From Melitaea cinxia (lineage: Eukaryota > Arthropoda > Insecta > Lepidoptera > Nymphalidae): a stretch of DNA of 64,000 nucleotides. Positions 22,501 to 31,093 of this stretch are shown piece by piece. Under the pieces are notes generated by a model. That model saw nothing but the letters and a program-made list of their open reading frames with translations, did no database searches and was not told the origin of the DNA. The translations under genes were made by a program, and so were the position numbers. The DNA lies in assembly GCF_905220565.1 (NCBI RefSeq), contig NC_059414.1, positions 13,142,001 to 13,206,000 of the forward strand, written 5' to 3'. How positions within the stretch are numbered: position 1 is the stretch's first letter; every line of letters starts with the position of its first letter.

Positions 22501-23543
22501 ATAATATATTTTATCATGGTAGAAACTAAACAAAAATTTAAGAATGTGTCAGCCGTCATATTGAAAGGCAGGCAGGCAGGTTGTTATTAAATAACTTCCT
22601 GACATAATAAAATAAAAATTCTTTCGTCAAGTGGCTCTCGCGTCATTTTACTGTAATCCGTAGGTACGTCCAAAATTTTTACGTCCAACATAATCATATA
22701 TATTAACACGCTAAGGTTAAGATGATCGCCTCCCTTTTTAGAAAAAACCTCACAATTACTCCACATAAATTATATATCATTTTATACATAACTAGCGACC
22801 CGCCCCGGCTTCGCACGGTTGCAAAAACTATCAGTGTTCCTCTATTATATTATGCATATATTATACATATAAACGTTCCTCTTCAATCACTCTATTTAAA
22901 AAAAACCGCATCAAAATCCGTTGCGTAGTTTTAAAGATTTAAGCATACATAGGGACAGAGAAAGCGACTTTGTTTTGTACTATGTAGTGCTAGCTCGCTC
23001 TTCCGGCATCCACAACGAAAAAATATATTATTGCTTTTGTTTTTTTTAAATTTATTAATTATTAAAATCATATATATGACGACATTAATTTTGAAACAAC
23101 ATCAACATGATTGACGGTCGGTAAATATTTTGGTCAATTTCAGGCTATTTTTTCCTCAAATCAACGGATGAAACCGCGGGGCCAATCGAGCGGGCTTAAT
23201 CGATTCCTTTTACAATAATATTGTTTAAAACAGACTTCATCATCATCATTACAGCCTATCACAGTCCACTGCTGGACATAGGCCTCCACAAGTTTACGCC
23301 AAAAATGGCGTGAACTCATGTGTTTTGCCCATAGTCACCACGCTGGGCAGGCGGGTTGGTGACCGCAGATGTGTATAAAATTTTACGTATTAATGCATAG
23401 ACATACGAAACGAGAACGAGAGCATACTCAATAACAAGTCGTATATACTTATAGGGTTAAAAATACTTAAACGAACTCTTTAGTAAATAAAAGTAAACAA
23501 TACCTGCTAATACTGCCAAAACCGCAAGCCACAGAAGAGCCAT
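16562..23543 (-). CDS. trypsin-like serine protease (S1A), active-site intact
   Basis: Four exons on the minus strand: 23543-23504 (signal peptide MALLWLAVLAVLA), 21649-21469, 20356-20101 and 16867-16562. Introns are GT-AG with phases 1, 2, 0 (intron 1 ends in AAG), giving 260 aa. The activation site is NR-IVGGQ. The triad is complete: AAHC (His57), MDADISVVRL (Asp102), GDSGGP (Ser195). Asp189 (DACQGDSGGP), SWG and Gly226 give trypsin specificity, i.e. cleavage after Lys/Arg. Three disulfide pairs are present. The sequence resembles the lepidopteran midgut trypsins, so a secreted digestive role is likely. Its tandem paralogue at 3428-9644 has the same exon plan but a dead active site. Intron 3 (3.2 kb) carries nested LINE, SINE and RTE insertions. 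Confidence 0.92.
17268..17575 (+). mobile_element. SINE-like element A, forward copy
   Basis: Body with CGTGGGTGTCGTAAGAGGCG and the end GAGGCCTATGTCCACCAGTG, finishing in a GATGAT run. It interrupts the LINE described at 16945-19545. The open frame 17490-17819 is a chance fusion of this element with the LINE. Confidence 0.8.
17816..17997. repeat. GAT run and RTE tail fragment
   Basis: A GATGAT run, then the complement of the RTE C-terminal coding end (CTGCTGGACATAGGCCTCC). The rest is unassigned. Confidence 0.6.
17998..18326 (-). mobile_element. SINE-like element A, complete reverse copy
   Basis: Flanked by AATAAGTTT at 17989-17997 and 18327-18335, a 9-bp target duplication. Contains the whole body from the RTE-type tail to the head with CTATATTCTTTAGTACCGTA. 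Confidence 0.8.
18385..18885 (-). pseudogene. RTE-type retrotransposon, reverse transcriptase C-terminal fragment
   Basis: Minus-strand frame 18878-18588 encodes CVLAVLTYEVETWTLTK and QRAMKLAMLGVSLKDRIRNE, hallmarks of the region after the RTE reverse transcriptase core, followed by frameshifted remains of the end. The last codons read FYVQQWTAI-like, whose DNA (CTATGTCCAGCAGTGGACTG) is the tail shared by the SINE-like elements here. Confidence 0.8.
19555..19700 (-). repeat. LINE 3'-end fragment, family D
   Basis: Shares 'ACTTTATTG', 'CACAAAGGCGATCTTATCGC' and 'GCGATTTCTTCCAGACAACC' with 49410-49545. It reads as a reverse-oriented LINE 3' end. Confidence 0.6.
20433..20759. repeat. large foldback element (about 140-160-bp arms)
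   Basis: Left arm from 20433 (TATTCTTTGACGGTTAGCAGG) and right arm ending at 20759 (complementary) pair over almost the whole length, with a short T-rich loop near 20588-20595. ATATCCGAAAAT occurs just left (about 20391-20402) and at the right edge (20758-20769) and may be the target duplication. Located in intron 2 of the trypsin gene, 75 bp from exon 3. The minus-strand open frame at 20607-20801 is an artefact of the arms. Confidence 0.85.
20770..21468. other. trypsin intron 2, unassigned
   Basis: AT-rich; nothing recognised. Confidence 0.4.
21650..22785. other. trypsin intron 1, unassigned part
   Basis: AT-rich. A GGCA run near 22567-22580 is the only simple feature. Confidence 0.4.
22786..22985 (-). 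repeat. RTE-like 3'-end fragment, reverse
   Basis: Begins ACTAGCGACCCGCCCCGGCT and runs through 'CATCAAAATCCGTTGCGTAG' to 'AGGGACAGAGAAAGCGACTT', the layout of the common lepidopteran LINE-derived repeat read backwards. Confidence 0.65.
23240..23370 (-). repeat. SINE-like element A, partial
   Basis: Complement of the tail and first part of the body (CCACTGCTGGACATAGGCCT to GCAGGCGGGTTGGTGACC). Confidence 0.8.
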
Positions 23544-23566
23544 GTTTACTCCGGAAGTGTAAGGCG

Positions 23567-23599
23567 ATTGAAAAGTGCTTTTTGTATCTTATATTTATA
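23567..23599 (-). promoter_or_regulatory. core promoter of the trypsin gene
   Basis: TATAAATA at 23599-23592, then TCAAT at 23571-23567 with A+1 near 23569, 30 bp downstream. The ATG at 23543 leaves a 5' UTR of about 26 nt, as usual for insect trypsins. Confidence 0.65.
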
Positions 23600-24004
23600 T
23601 ATTAGGTTATATCTACTAACATGGGATTAATATGATAAAATATTGATAAGTCTATAAGTCAATTGTAATTTGATAACATGAATTAAATTCGTTCTACGTT
23701 ATCTGTATCGAGGTTTTGGTTACGTGCATAAGGTCACCGCTGTATAATGTCAGGGAATCGGTCACAGCGTTACTTATAATATAAACGAGGAACATGTTTG
23801 GACACGTATTATATGTTTCAAATTCTTGTTCCACATATAAAGTGAATTATGCTATATTAACAACGTTGAAAATAACAAAGGGAATTAATTGGTCTTTAAT
23901 TATGTAATTAAAAATACAATTACTTTTAATAAGTCCATCGTTAACCTTTTAGGATGAAAAATTGTCTTTGTAGATAGACCCTTCCGTTATATTCGGTAAA
24001 TTGA

Positions 24005-24135
24005 TCCTCACTTCAGCCTGTCGCAGTCCACTGCTGGACAAGGGCTCCACAAGTTTGCGCCAAAAACAGCGTGAACTCATGCGTTTTGCCTATAGTCACC
24101 ACGCTGGGTAGGCGGGTTAGGTTAGGTTAGGTTAG
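24005..24135 (-). repeat. SINE-like element A fragment ending in a short TTAGG array
   Basis: The fragment runs to the GCAGGCGGG-like block, then changes at 24117 into TTAGG repeated four times (last unit incomplete). TTAGG is the insect telomere unit. Confidence 0.7.
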
Positions 24136-24785
24136 AGGCACGCTTGTGTTTATCATTTTATAGAATCAACCGTGGGTTATGCAAAACAGTCGACGAAGAA
24201 AATATAATAGAAAAATATATGATGAACAAATAGAAAAATTGCTCAATAAGTTTTACGGTAGTGATGATTATCGCATTTGAATACTGTCATAAAAGATAAG
24301 TAAAATAATTTAGATATTATTGTAATCTAGATTATAGTAAAAAAGACTTAAGATATTCGGGTTTAACCCATGTCGCTACTTTATTCACGTCACAGAATTT
24401 GAGGACGATTTTTGTAGTAGGTAACTATTTATTTTTAATCAACTTCAAAGACTAGGAGGTTTTGAATTCCTTTTTTTATGTCTGCTGCCTCATAACTAAT
24501 TACTAGGTGTGCCGATTTTCCATGACTCTATTTTTATTCAAATGCTACAGCATAGCTATATGCTGACATATATTCCCCAGACGTATTACCTTTTAAGACC
24601 TGGGATGTGTCATTATTATATATAGCTGCATCAGCCTCTTTGAGCTCTACAATTGCTGCGAACTGTTATAACTGCTCTCAAATTAAATATATAAAAATAA
24701 AAAATTAAAAAGCCTTTTATTTCCTGCATTATAGTAGCTCTCAAATTAATATGTGAAAAATTATAAACAATAATAATAGCAAGTA
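24136..24785. other. unassigned DNA upstream of the trypsin gene
   Basis: No gene or clear repeat seen. Confidence 0.4.
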
Positions 24786-24940
24786 AAATGACCAGAGCTC
24801 CTGGGAAGGGGCAGGGGTACGGTCAGCAACACGCTTGCAAAGCTTCTGGTGTTGCAGACAAGCTATGGTTATCGCTTACCATCGGATAAGCCGTACACTT
24901 CATTGCTGACCTGGTCGTATATATAAAAAAAAAAGGTTTT
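24786..24940 (+). repeat. CR1-like LINE 3' end, family E
   Basis: Shares 'TCTGGTGTTGCAGACAAGC', 'CGCTTACCATCGGATAAGCC' and a terminal A run with 34640-34745, 38965-39570, 53190-53420, 54255-54450 and 58240-58380. Confidence 0.7.
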
Positions 24941-25159
24941 TCAAGAGATACCACAAATATGTATTTTGATATTGATATGGACCCCCTATACTTTATTATT
25001 GATCCATCGCGGTCGTTATAGCCAAATTATTTTCACATGCTTATAATGATAGATTATAACAAGTTCGTCTATTTATCGTAATGTCTTAAAATATCTAGTC
25101 TTAATATCTAGGCTATAAAACATCACGCTATGACAGACACAAATGAAACGGTAGCAGCA

Positions 25160-25346
25160 CTTGGTTTGTGGCTAATGCGCTGGCGTTTGCGGGCTTGATC
25201 CCCGCACATGGCAAACATTTTTACTGGTTACGTTATAAAGATGTTTTCCGTGGTCTGGGCGTTTGTGCTTGTATATTATCTTACCGAACCCCAGACACAG
25301 GAATTAATCTTTGTGGGGGCCGTTGAGTGCAAGGCGTTTAGTTATT
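25160..25346 (+). repeat. tRNA-derived SINE (family B), degenerate
   Basis: Carries a B-box-like GGGCTTGATCCCCGC, then ATGGCAAACATTTTTACTGG and TGGTCTGGGCGTTTGTGC, as in the complete copy at 39182-39524. The A box is weak and the tail is missing. Confidence 0.7.
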
Positions 25347-26112
25347 ACTAGCCGACCCGTGCCCACTTCGTTTGGCGCTAATTATTTTTGTGATGGAAAT
25401 ATATAGTAAGCTTTTCATCTCGCTCGTATTTCTCCGACTTGATTTACATTATACTATTATTTTACTGAATCTTTGTTCAATAACAATAAAATATAATAGC
25501 CTATATGACTCCTGAATAGTGAAGCTTTCGGTTAGTGGAAGAATTTTCATGATCGGATCAGTATTTGCGAAGATTACCCCTCTACAAACAAACAAAGTTA
25601 GAACCTTAAAGAAACTTAAAAGAAAGAGAAACTTAGAGAAAGTTAGTGAAGATAGAAAGAAAGAGACTGTGGTTTGAATATTACTGTAGATGGTAAAGAA
25701 GACTTACTTCAGTCGTGTGATCTCAAGAGGAGGTAGCACACTCATTTTTTTCTTATTTAATGTGTTATTGTACTCTTTGTACAAAATATTTTATATACAA
25801 TTTCAATTTGTGTTTGAAGATATAAATGTCGATAATACATTCAACTGTGATTGCGTGATAGTTATTCATATTACTACTGATTCACTGAGCGCAAATAGAT
25901 GCGCGTACGCACGGCTCGCATGCCATTTTTAGTGTCAAAGATATGCGTTTGAAATAGAATGGTTTTAATTAGATTTCGCATAATGCTTTTAAAGTTCAAG
26001 CGTGTTTTCGAAGGTAAAATTTATGTGCAATCAAAAATAAAAGTAAAGTTGTTTGCTATAAGTACTCGTCAACGATATAATATGGAAACAAATAATAAAA
26101 ACTATAATTATA
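25347..26112. repeat. RTE-like fragment and unassigned DNA
   Basis: Begins CTAGCCGACCCGTGCCCACT, a LINE-derived repeat start in reverse, and then decays. The 80-codon frame at 25690-25932 resembles nothing I know. Confidence 0.45.
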
Positions 26113-26325
26113 CTAGCTGACCCCGCAAACGTTTCGTTGCCATATATGTTATTAACCCGCTTAACCCCCCCCCCCCCTTATAACTTAGGGGTATGAAAAA
26201 TAGATGTTGGCCGATTCTCAGACCTATCCGATATGCCCACAAAATTTTATTAAAATCGGTCGAGCCGTTTCGGAGGAGTTCAATGTTTAACACCATGACA
26301 CGAGAATTTTATATATTAGAAGATA
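26113..26325 (-). repeat. RTE-like 3'-end fragment, reverse
   Basis: Starts TAGCTGACCCCGCAAACG, includes a C run at 26166-26177 and 'TTAAAATCGGTCGAGCCG'. Non-coding. Confidence 0.65.
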
Positions 26326-26334
26326 AAACAGCTG

Positions 26335-26515
26335 CACTAGGGTAACTGTTTAGCCCCGGGGCGAGGTGGCGAATGCAAGCGCGACCCCATCTCGCCCCAC
26401 TCAGGCGGACGACTGCTCACACGAGGTGGATTTTTAGTCAGTAGGAGTCTGACATAGCCCTCTGGTGGCCCCGCGCTGGAGAGTATCCATGATGGATTTT
26501 CCCTACGTAAAAAAG
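26335..26515. repeat. GC-rich repeat fragment
   Basis: Contrasts sharply with its AT-rich flanks and contains 'CGACCCCATCTCGCCCCACT' and 'GAGTCTGACATAGCCCTCTG'. I believe this is a dispersed lepidopteran retroelement fragment; the assignment is not certain. No open frame of note. Confidence 0.45.
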
Positions 26516-28551
26516 GGGTAACTGTTTAGCTAGCTTAATTTTAGTGCTAATTTGATAATTTTTTATTTTGCCACGAGAAGTTGTAGCAGCTGTATATAGA
26601 CAAATATCACTCACAAAATTAAAATCTTTCTTAGAAAAATAATAGCGATTTTTAATAATCAGTAATATCAGTGATGTTTCTTACTACTGCGTAACCAGTA
26701 CCGACCTATCTAACTAACCTATCACGACAACTATCAGTGTCGTGAACAAGAACCGAAGAGTTGTCAGCTTAACGTACCACCTGAGACTCACAAGGGCAGA
26801 CATCCAGAACGAAAATACATATTGGTCCTAGTAAAAATAATCCAGGATTCGAACTTATGACCACCGGTATTTAGATGCCTAGACGCATCATTACACCATA
26901 GTGGTTGCAAATTGATTAAACGATTTTTTTGTCAAGTTTGTATACTAAAAATTAGACTGCCATCTCATCCGCACCAATCCATCTCATTCATGCCTTCAAT
27001 ATCTTGATTATACCACGTGCCATTGACGAAACAATCTGTGCTAGATGAACACTGCTTTTGGCTTGACTGATTTAATGATATACAAGGCCAAGATACTTAA
27101 ATGGCAGGCAAAGGCTCAAGTGGTTGGAAGAAGTGCAACAAGATGTTAAAATTATTAGTGTGACAAGTTTGAGAGCTGGAAGAAAGCTGCAGACAGGGTG
27201 AGTTAGATAATTTTTCTTGACCAGGCCAATGCCCTCATCTAGCCCTTAAAATTATGAGTACGATTAAGGGACACTTATAATCCATTAAACCAAAAATAAA
27301 GCTGGTCAGAATAAGGGTCACTAAGCATTTTCAGTCTGAGTAACGTATCACCGGCCATGTTGCAGCTAATTGTGCGCGCATCGAACGTCAGTCACTCGTT
27401 TATTTATACACGTAACAAGCCAGGTGTAGTGCTAATTACATCACAGTGCATACCACGATCTGATCTCCATCAGAGATCAAATGCTGACTTAGCACTAATG
27501 AGCAGACTGGATAGGGTAGACAAAGTGATTGACAAGTTCGAATAACCTACAGCTGGGAATGTTTCACCTCTTATTTGGAAGTGCCTATTTAAAATCTGGT
27601 TCATAGATTACTTAAGTCCGAATTGATTCGTAGACGTATTGTATTTTTTTATTAGATAGTAGTCTTCAGGGAATTTGTGACGGTGCTGGTTAGCACCGTC
27701 TCAGAATTTACGTAGCGATGAAATAATCACAAATGCTTTGACATTTTTAAATTGACTAAGACCTGTAAGTGTGGAAAAAATGTTGTTTTTTTTTGACTGA
27801 CTAAATGACTGACTAATTAGCCATAAGTCCGCCCATTGTACTTCACTGTCTGTAACTATCTTTATGCTTTGTTTGTAATATATTTGTGGTGTACAATAAG
27901 GTATAAAATAAAATAAACAAATAAAAATAAATATAATGAAAAGGTGTACCTAGTAATTTTACATTTGGTTTAAATATTTTTAATGGCGTGACTAAAAAAA
28001 ATAGTGACGTAATAATACAATACGCCATTCGGCAGAACATAGCTTGTAACTGTCCACAATAAAGTAACTTTGAATTTGGTTTTGTAAAAATGTAGTGAGG
28101 TTGCATTAAGTTTAGGTTATAGAAGATAATTACAATCATTAAAAATGTATTGACCAACTCTTGACTTCACTTATATTCAATTATAAAATATTATCAGTAC
28201 ATGGTCAAAAAATATTATTGATTGTGATAAGCAGGTATACTTAACTAATATTAAAAAAAAAAACAAGATAAAACGTTATCAACCAATCGGGTGCCAAAAC
28301 CTAACAAAGGTGAAACCACAACGGAAGTATAGTTATTAGTATAATGATTGGGACATTCGACACGAAGACGTGATATGATCGCAAACGTAGTTGACATAAA
28401 TCGCGCCCGGCGACCGGTATGCTCACCGCTGTCACCGCTGACTTCACGAAAAGGTATCGCTACAAACAGCAACATTATTCACAACAGGGCTGCCGTTGTT
28501 GTTGAAATACCTACAATGATGTCCATTTGTTTTTGAAGTAAAACATCTTTA
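26516..28551. other. unassigned DNA, no gene recognised
   Basis: Short open frames at 27357-27545, 27843-28157 and 28251-28536 lack family features. A hint of GHVAANCAR at about 27350-27375 resembles a retroelement zinc knuckle but is too short to call. Confidence 0.4.
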
Positions 28552-28775
28552 CGCGCGCTTGACTTGGGGAGTAGGTAACTTGGTGAATGCGTGACGAGAA
28601 CGTTACGAAATGTGTAATGGGACGAGACGAACGGAGCAAGAGAGAGAGGTGCGAACACACATTTTCTTTCTGTCTTACTCTTATAGCCAGTTACGTTTCG
28701 TATCTAAGACACAGTGCAGGCCTGTTGCTAAAAAAGTTTTACTTTAGTCACGTGGTCTAAAGCACGCCCGTTTTT
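28552..28775 (-). repeat. interspersed repeat C, reverse copy
   Basis: Runs from GCTTGACTTGGGGAGTAGG to CACGTGGTCTAAAGCACGCC, the complement of the copies at 48103-48660 and 49990-50180. Non-coding. Confidence 0.75.
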
Positions 28776-29399
28776 TTCTTTATTTTGATTAATAATAATA
28801 GTTCGAGTCATAAGGAATTGTAAGTAAATTACCATTGGAGCTGTCTGATAACTGATTAGATGATAAATTAATAAAAATATTTAAATTTCCACATTTAAAG
28901 GTTTGTGGAGGTAATAAGTGTCAATAACGACAATAATAGATTTATTCGTAAGTCAGTCAGGCATTCAGTTCAGCGTATTGCAGTCCACTGCTGGACATAG
29001 GCCTCCCCAAGTTCGCAAATTATCGTATGTATTTATCCGTAAATCATAGTAAAAAACAACAACTTTGAATGAGTACCTACTTATTAGGATTTCGTATCCA
29101 AACTGTACCATTTACTGACTATCCACTGTCTGTCTATCAGTGCAAACTTCGTCTTTGCAAATATAATGGGTACCTATATGGAAGTATATATTTTTCACAA
29201 TAAGCATGTTACTATGGTTCCTATAACAATTTACATAGCAAAAGTTTGTGAGGATGGGTGAAAAGATGTTTGGTACGTTGATAGCCAAGATACTTTTTAT
29301 ACTGTTACCACAGTATTTGACATCACGTGACTTAAACTGCGAGCTACAGCCTGTACATACGTAATAAAAAATAAATAATCATATAATTCAAAAATATTC
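28776..29399. other. unassigned, with an RTE tail fragment
   Basis: At 28965-29015 the sequence CAGTCCACTGCTGGACATAG is the complement of the RTE/SINE tail. Otherwise nothing recognised. Confidence 0.5.
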
Positions 29400-29664
29400 A
29401 CAGAGTGCCTCTAGTAGTGATGGAAACTGGATGAGGATTGCGCACCATTTGGCTTATTGTGGATAAGAGGAGTCCCATGACTAACAATGGGCTGCGGATG
29501 GCTATATTATGCGATGGAATCCAACTTGCAGTAAATATGTTTTTCAATAGTAATAAGTATAATAAAATAAGCAGTTCGTCAACGGACATCGGACCGTGCA
29601 CACACGTATTAGCAACCTTAAGCAATTTATACCGGCACAGTGGTTCCCAAACCAAACCGTTAAA

Positions 29665-30678
29665 ATGTTTAAATGTATTCGTTGTAACGTTGAGTTTAGA
29701 GATGGAGCGCAATGCTCTGTTTGTCAGGAACGATTTGACTTTCCTTGTGCTGGAATAACTGAGGGCGGATACCGGAAGCTGGGAGATCGTCGCAATTCAT
29801 GGAAGTGTCCATCCTGCAAGAGTACAGGAGCTCCTAGTCCACATTTCCTACCCAGTAAGAAGGCACCAGGTTTGTCCCCCACGTCCGCTGACATGGACAG
29901 CATGGCTATGGACATAAAGAACCTGACCTCACAATTGGCTTCGCTGCCGACGTTGATGGCAAGTGTGAAAGCTATACAATTAGATATAGAAGAATTGAAG
30001 TCACTGAAAGCGGACTTAACCGATATCAAGCTCCTAAGGCCTGAGTTATCCGAAGTGAAATCCTCCCTTGATTTTATACATAGCTCCGTGGAGTCGCTGA
30101 CCAGTAGAATATCTGAGATAAGCCTCGAAGTACAAGGATTGCTGAAAACCAAGGATGATCTTAATCAGCTACAACAAAGATTTGACAGCCTCGACATTAA
30201 GATAAAGGAAATGGAGCAAAGGTCTCGACTAAATAATATAGAAATAAAGGGTGTTCCAATGACTGCTTCGGAAAACCTGTTTGAAGTCTTGGAAAAGCTC
30301 GGCAATTATATCGGCTTCAGCATACCGAAAGAGCAGGTTAATCACATAGCTAGAATACCTATGCGAAACAATGAGCACAACAAAACCATCATTGTAGCTC
30401 TGCACACCAGGAATTTGAAGGAGGACTTTGTTGCTGCTGCAAAAAAATCTACCATAAGTTCGGCGGACCTGGGTTTTACAGCTAATCAAAGAATATTTGT
30501 CAATGACCACCTGACGCTGGAGAACAAGTTGCTATTGAATAAGACAAAAAACTTAGGAAGGGAGAAGGGGTTCGCCTATATTTGGGTAAAAGGATGCAAA
30601 ATATTTGCTCGAAAAAGCCCTACCTCCCACGCTATTATAATAAAGTCAGAATCAGACTTGAAAAAGAAAATTGTTTAA
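29665..30678 (+). CDS. LINE ORF1 protein with PHD-like finger and coiled coil
   Basis: Nucleic-acid-binding ORF1 of the retrotransposon. Residues 1-60 form a Cys-rich finger (CIRC, CSVC, FPC, CPSC) that resembles a PHD finger but has Phe at the usual His position. Residues about 80-190 are heptad-like and rich in Leu, Ile, Glu and Lys, so a coiled coil for trimer formation is likely. Residues about 190-337 (RLNNIEIKGVP to the end) resemble the RRM-like and C-terminal domains of L1/Jockey-type ORF1 proteins. I chose the ATG at 29665 (context AAAATGT); an in-frame ATG at 29596 would add 23 residues with no family likeness. It lies 415 nt before ORF2. Confidence 0.8.
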   Translation: MFKCIRCNVEFRDGAQCSVCQERFDFPCAGITEGGYRKLGDRRNSWKCPSCKSTGAPSPHFLPSKKAPGLSPTSADMDSMAMDIKNLTSQLASLPTLMASVKAIQLDIEELKSLKADLTDIKLLRPELSEVKSSLDFIHSSVESLTSRISEISLEVQGLLKTKDDLNQLQQRFDSLDIKIKEMEQRSRLNNIEIKGVPMTASENLFEVLEKLGNYIGFSIPKEQVNHIARIPMRNNEHNKTIIVALHTRNLKEDFVAAAKKSTISSADLGFTANQRIFVNDHLTLENKLLLNKTKNLGREKGFAYIWVKGCKIFARKSPTSHAIIIKSESDLKKKIV

Positions 30679-31093
30679 TATGTGAATTTATCCTATTATG
30701 TAACTTTAGTTTAATAGTATTATTATATTTACAATTATTCAGTCTCTTTAGTTTGAGAAGCCACGGCTCGCTCGCACTCGATTGTCGCATATTATCACAA
30801 GGTACGAACTCACGTATTTTACTCATTCTATCGCCTGTCAGCTTATTATACTGTCCCGCTCATGACCGACCAGCCAATTGTACTTACCTTATATTTTGCA
30901 GATCGACGTGTTATGTTTATGCCATCTACCCTACTAATTGTGAATTCATTTTTATTTTTAATTATCGTAAATATTATCATTGTAGTCACTATCCTACTAC
31001 TGCGGTAAAAATTTATACTAGATTATTATTCATCTATGTAGTTACTTTACAGTTAATTATGCCTAATTGTAGCCTACACTCTTTGATTTTAAA

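Noticed and set aside
24116..24135. A telomere or subtelomere
   Set aside because: Only four units, interstitial, flanked by ordinary repeat DNA.
27357..27545. A 62-codon gene
   Set aside because: No domain, no recognisable start context, and only a vague zinc-knuckle-like hint just upstream.
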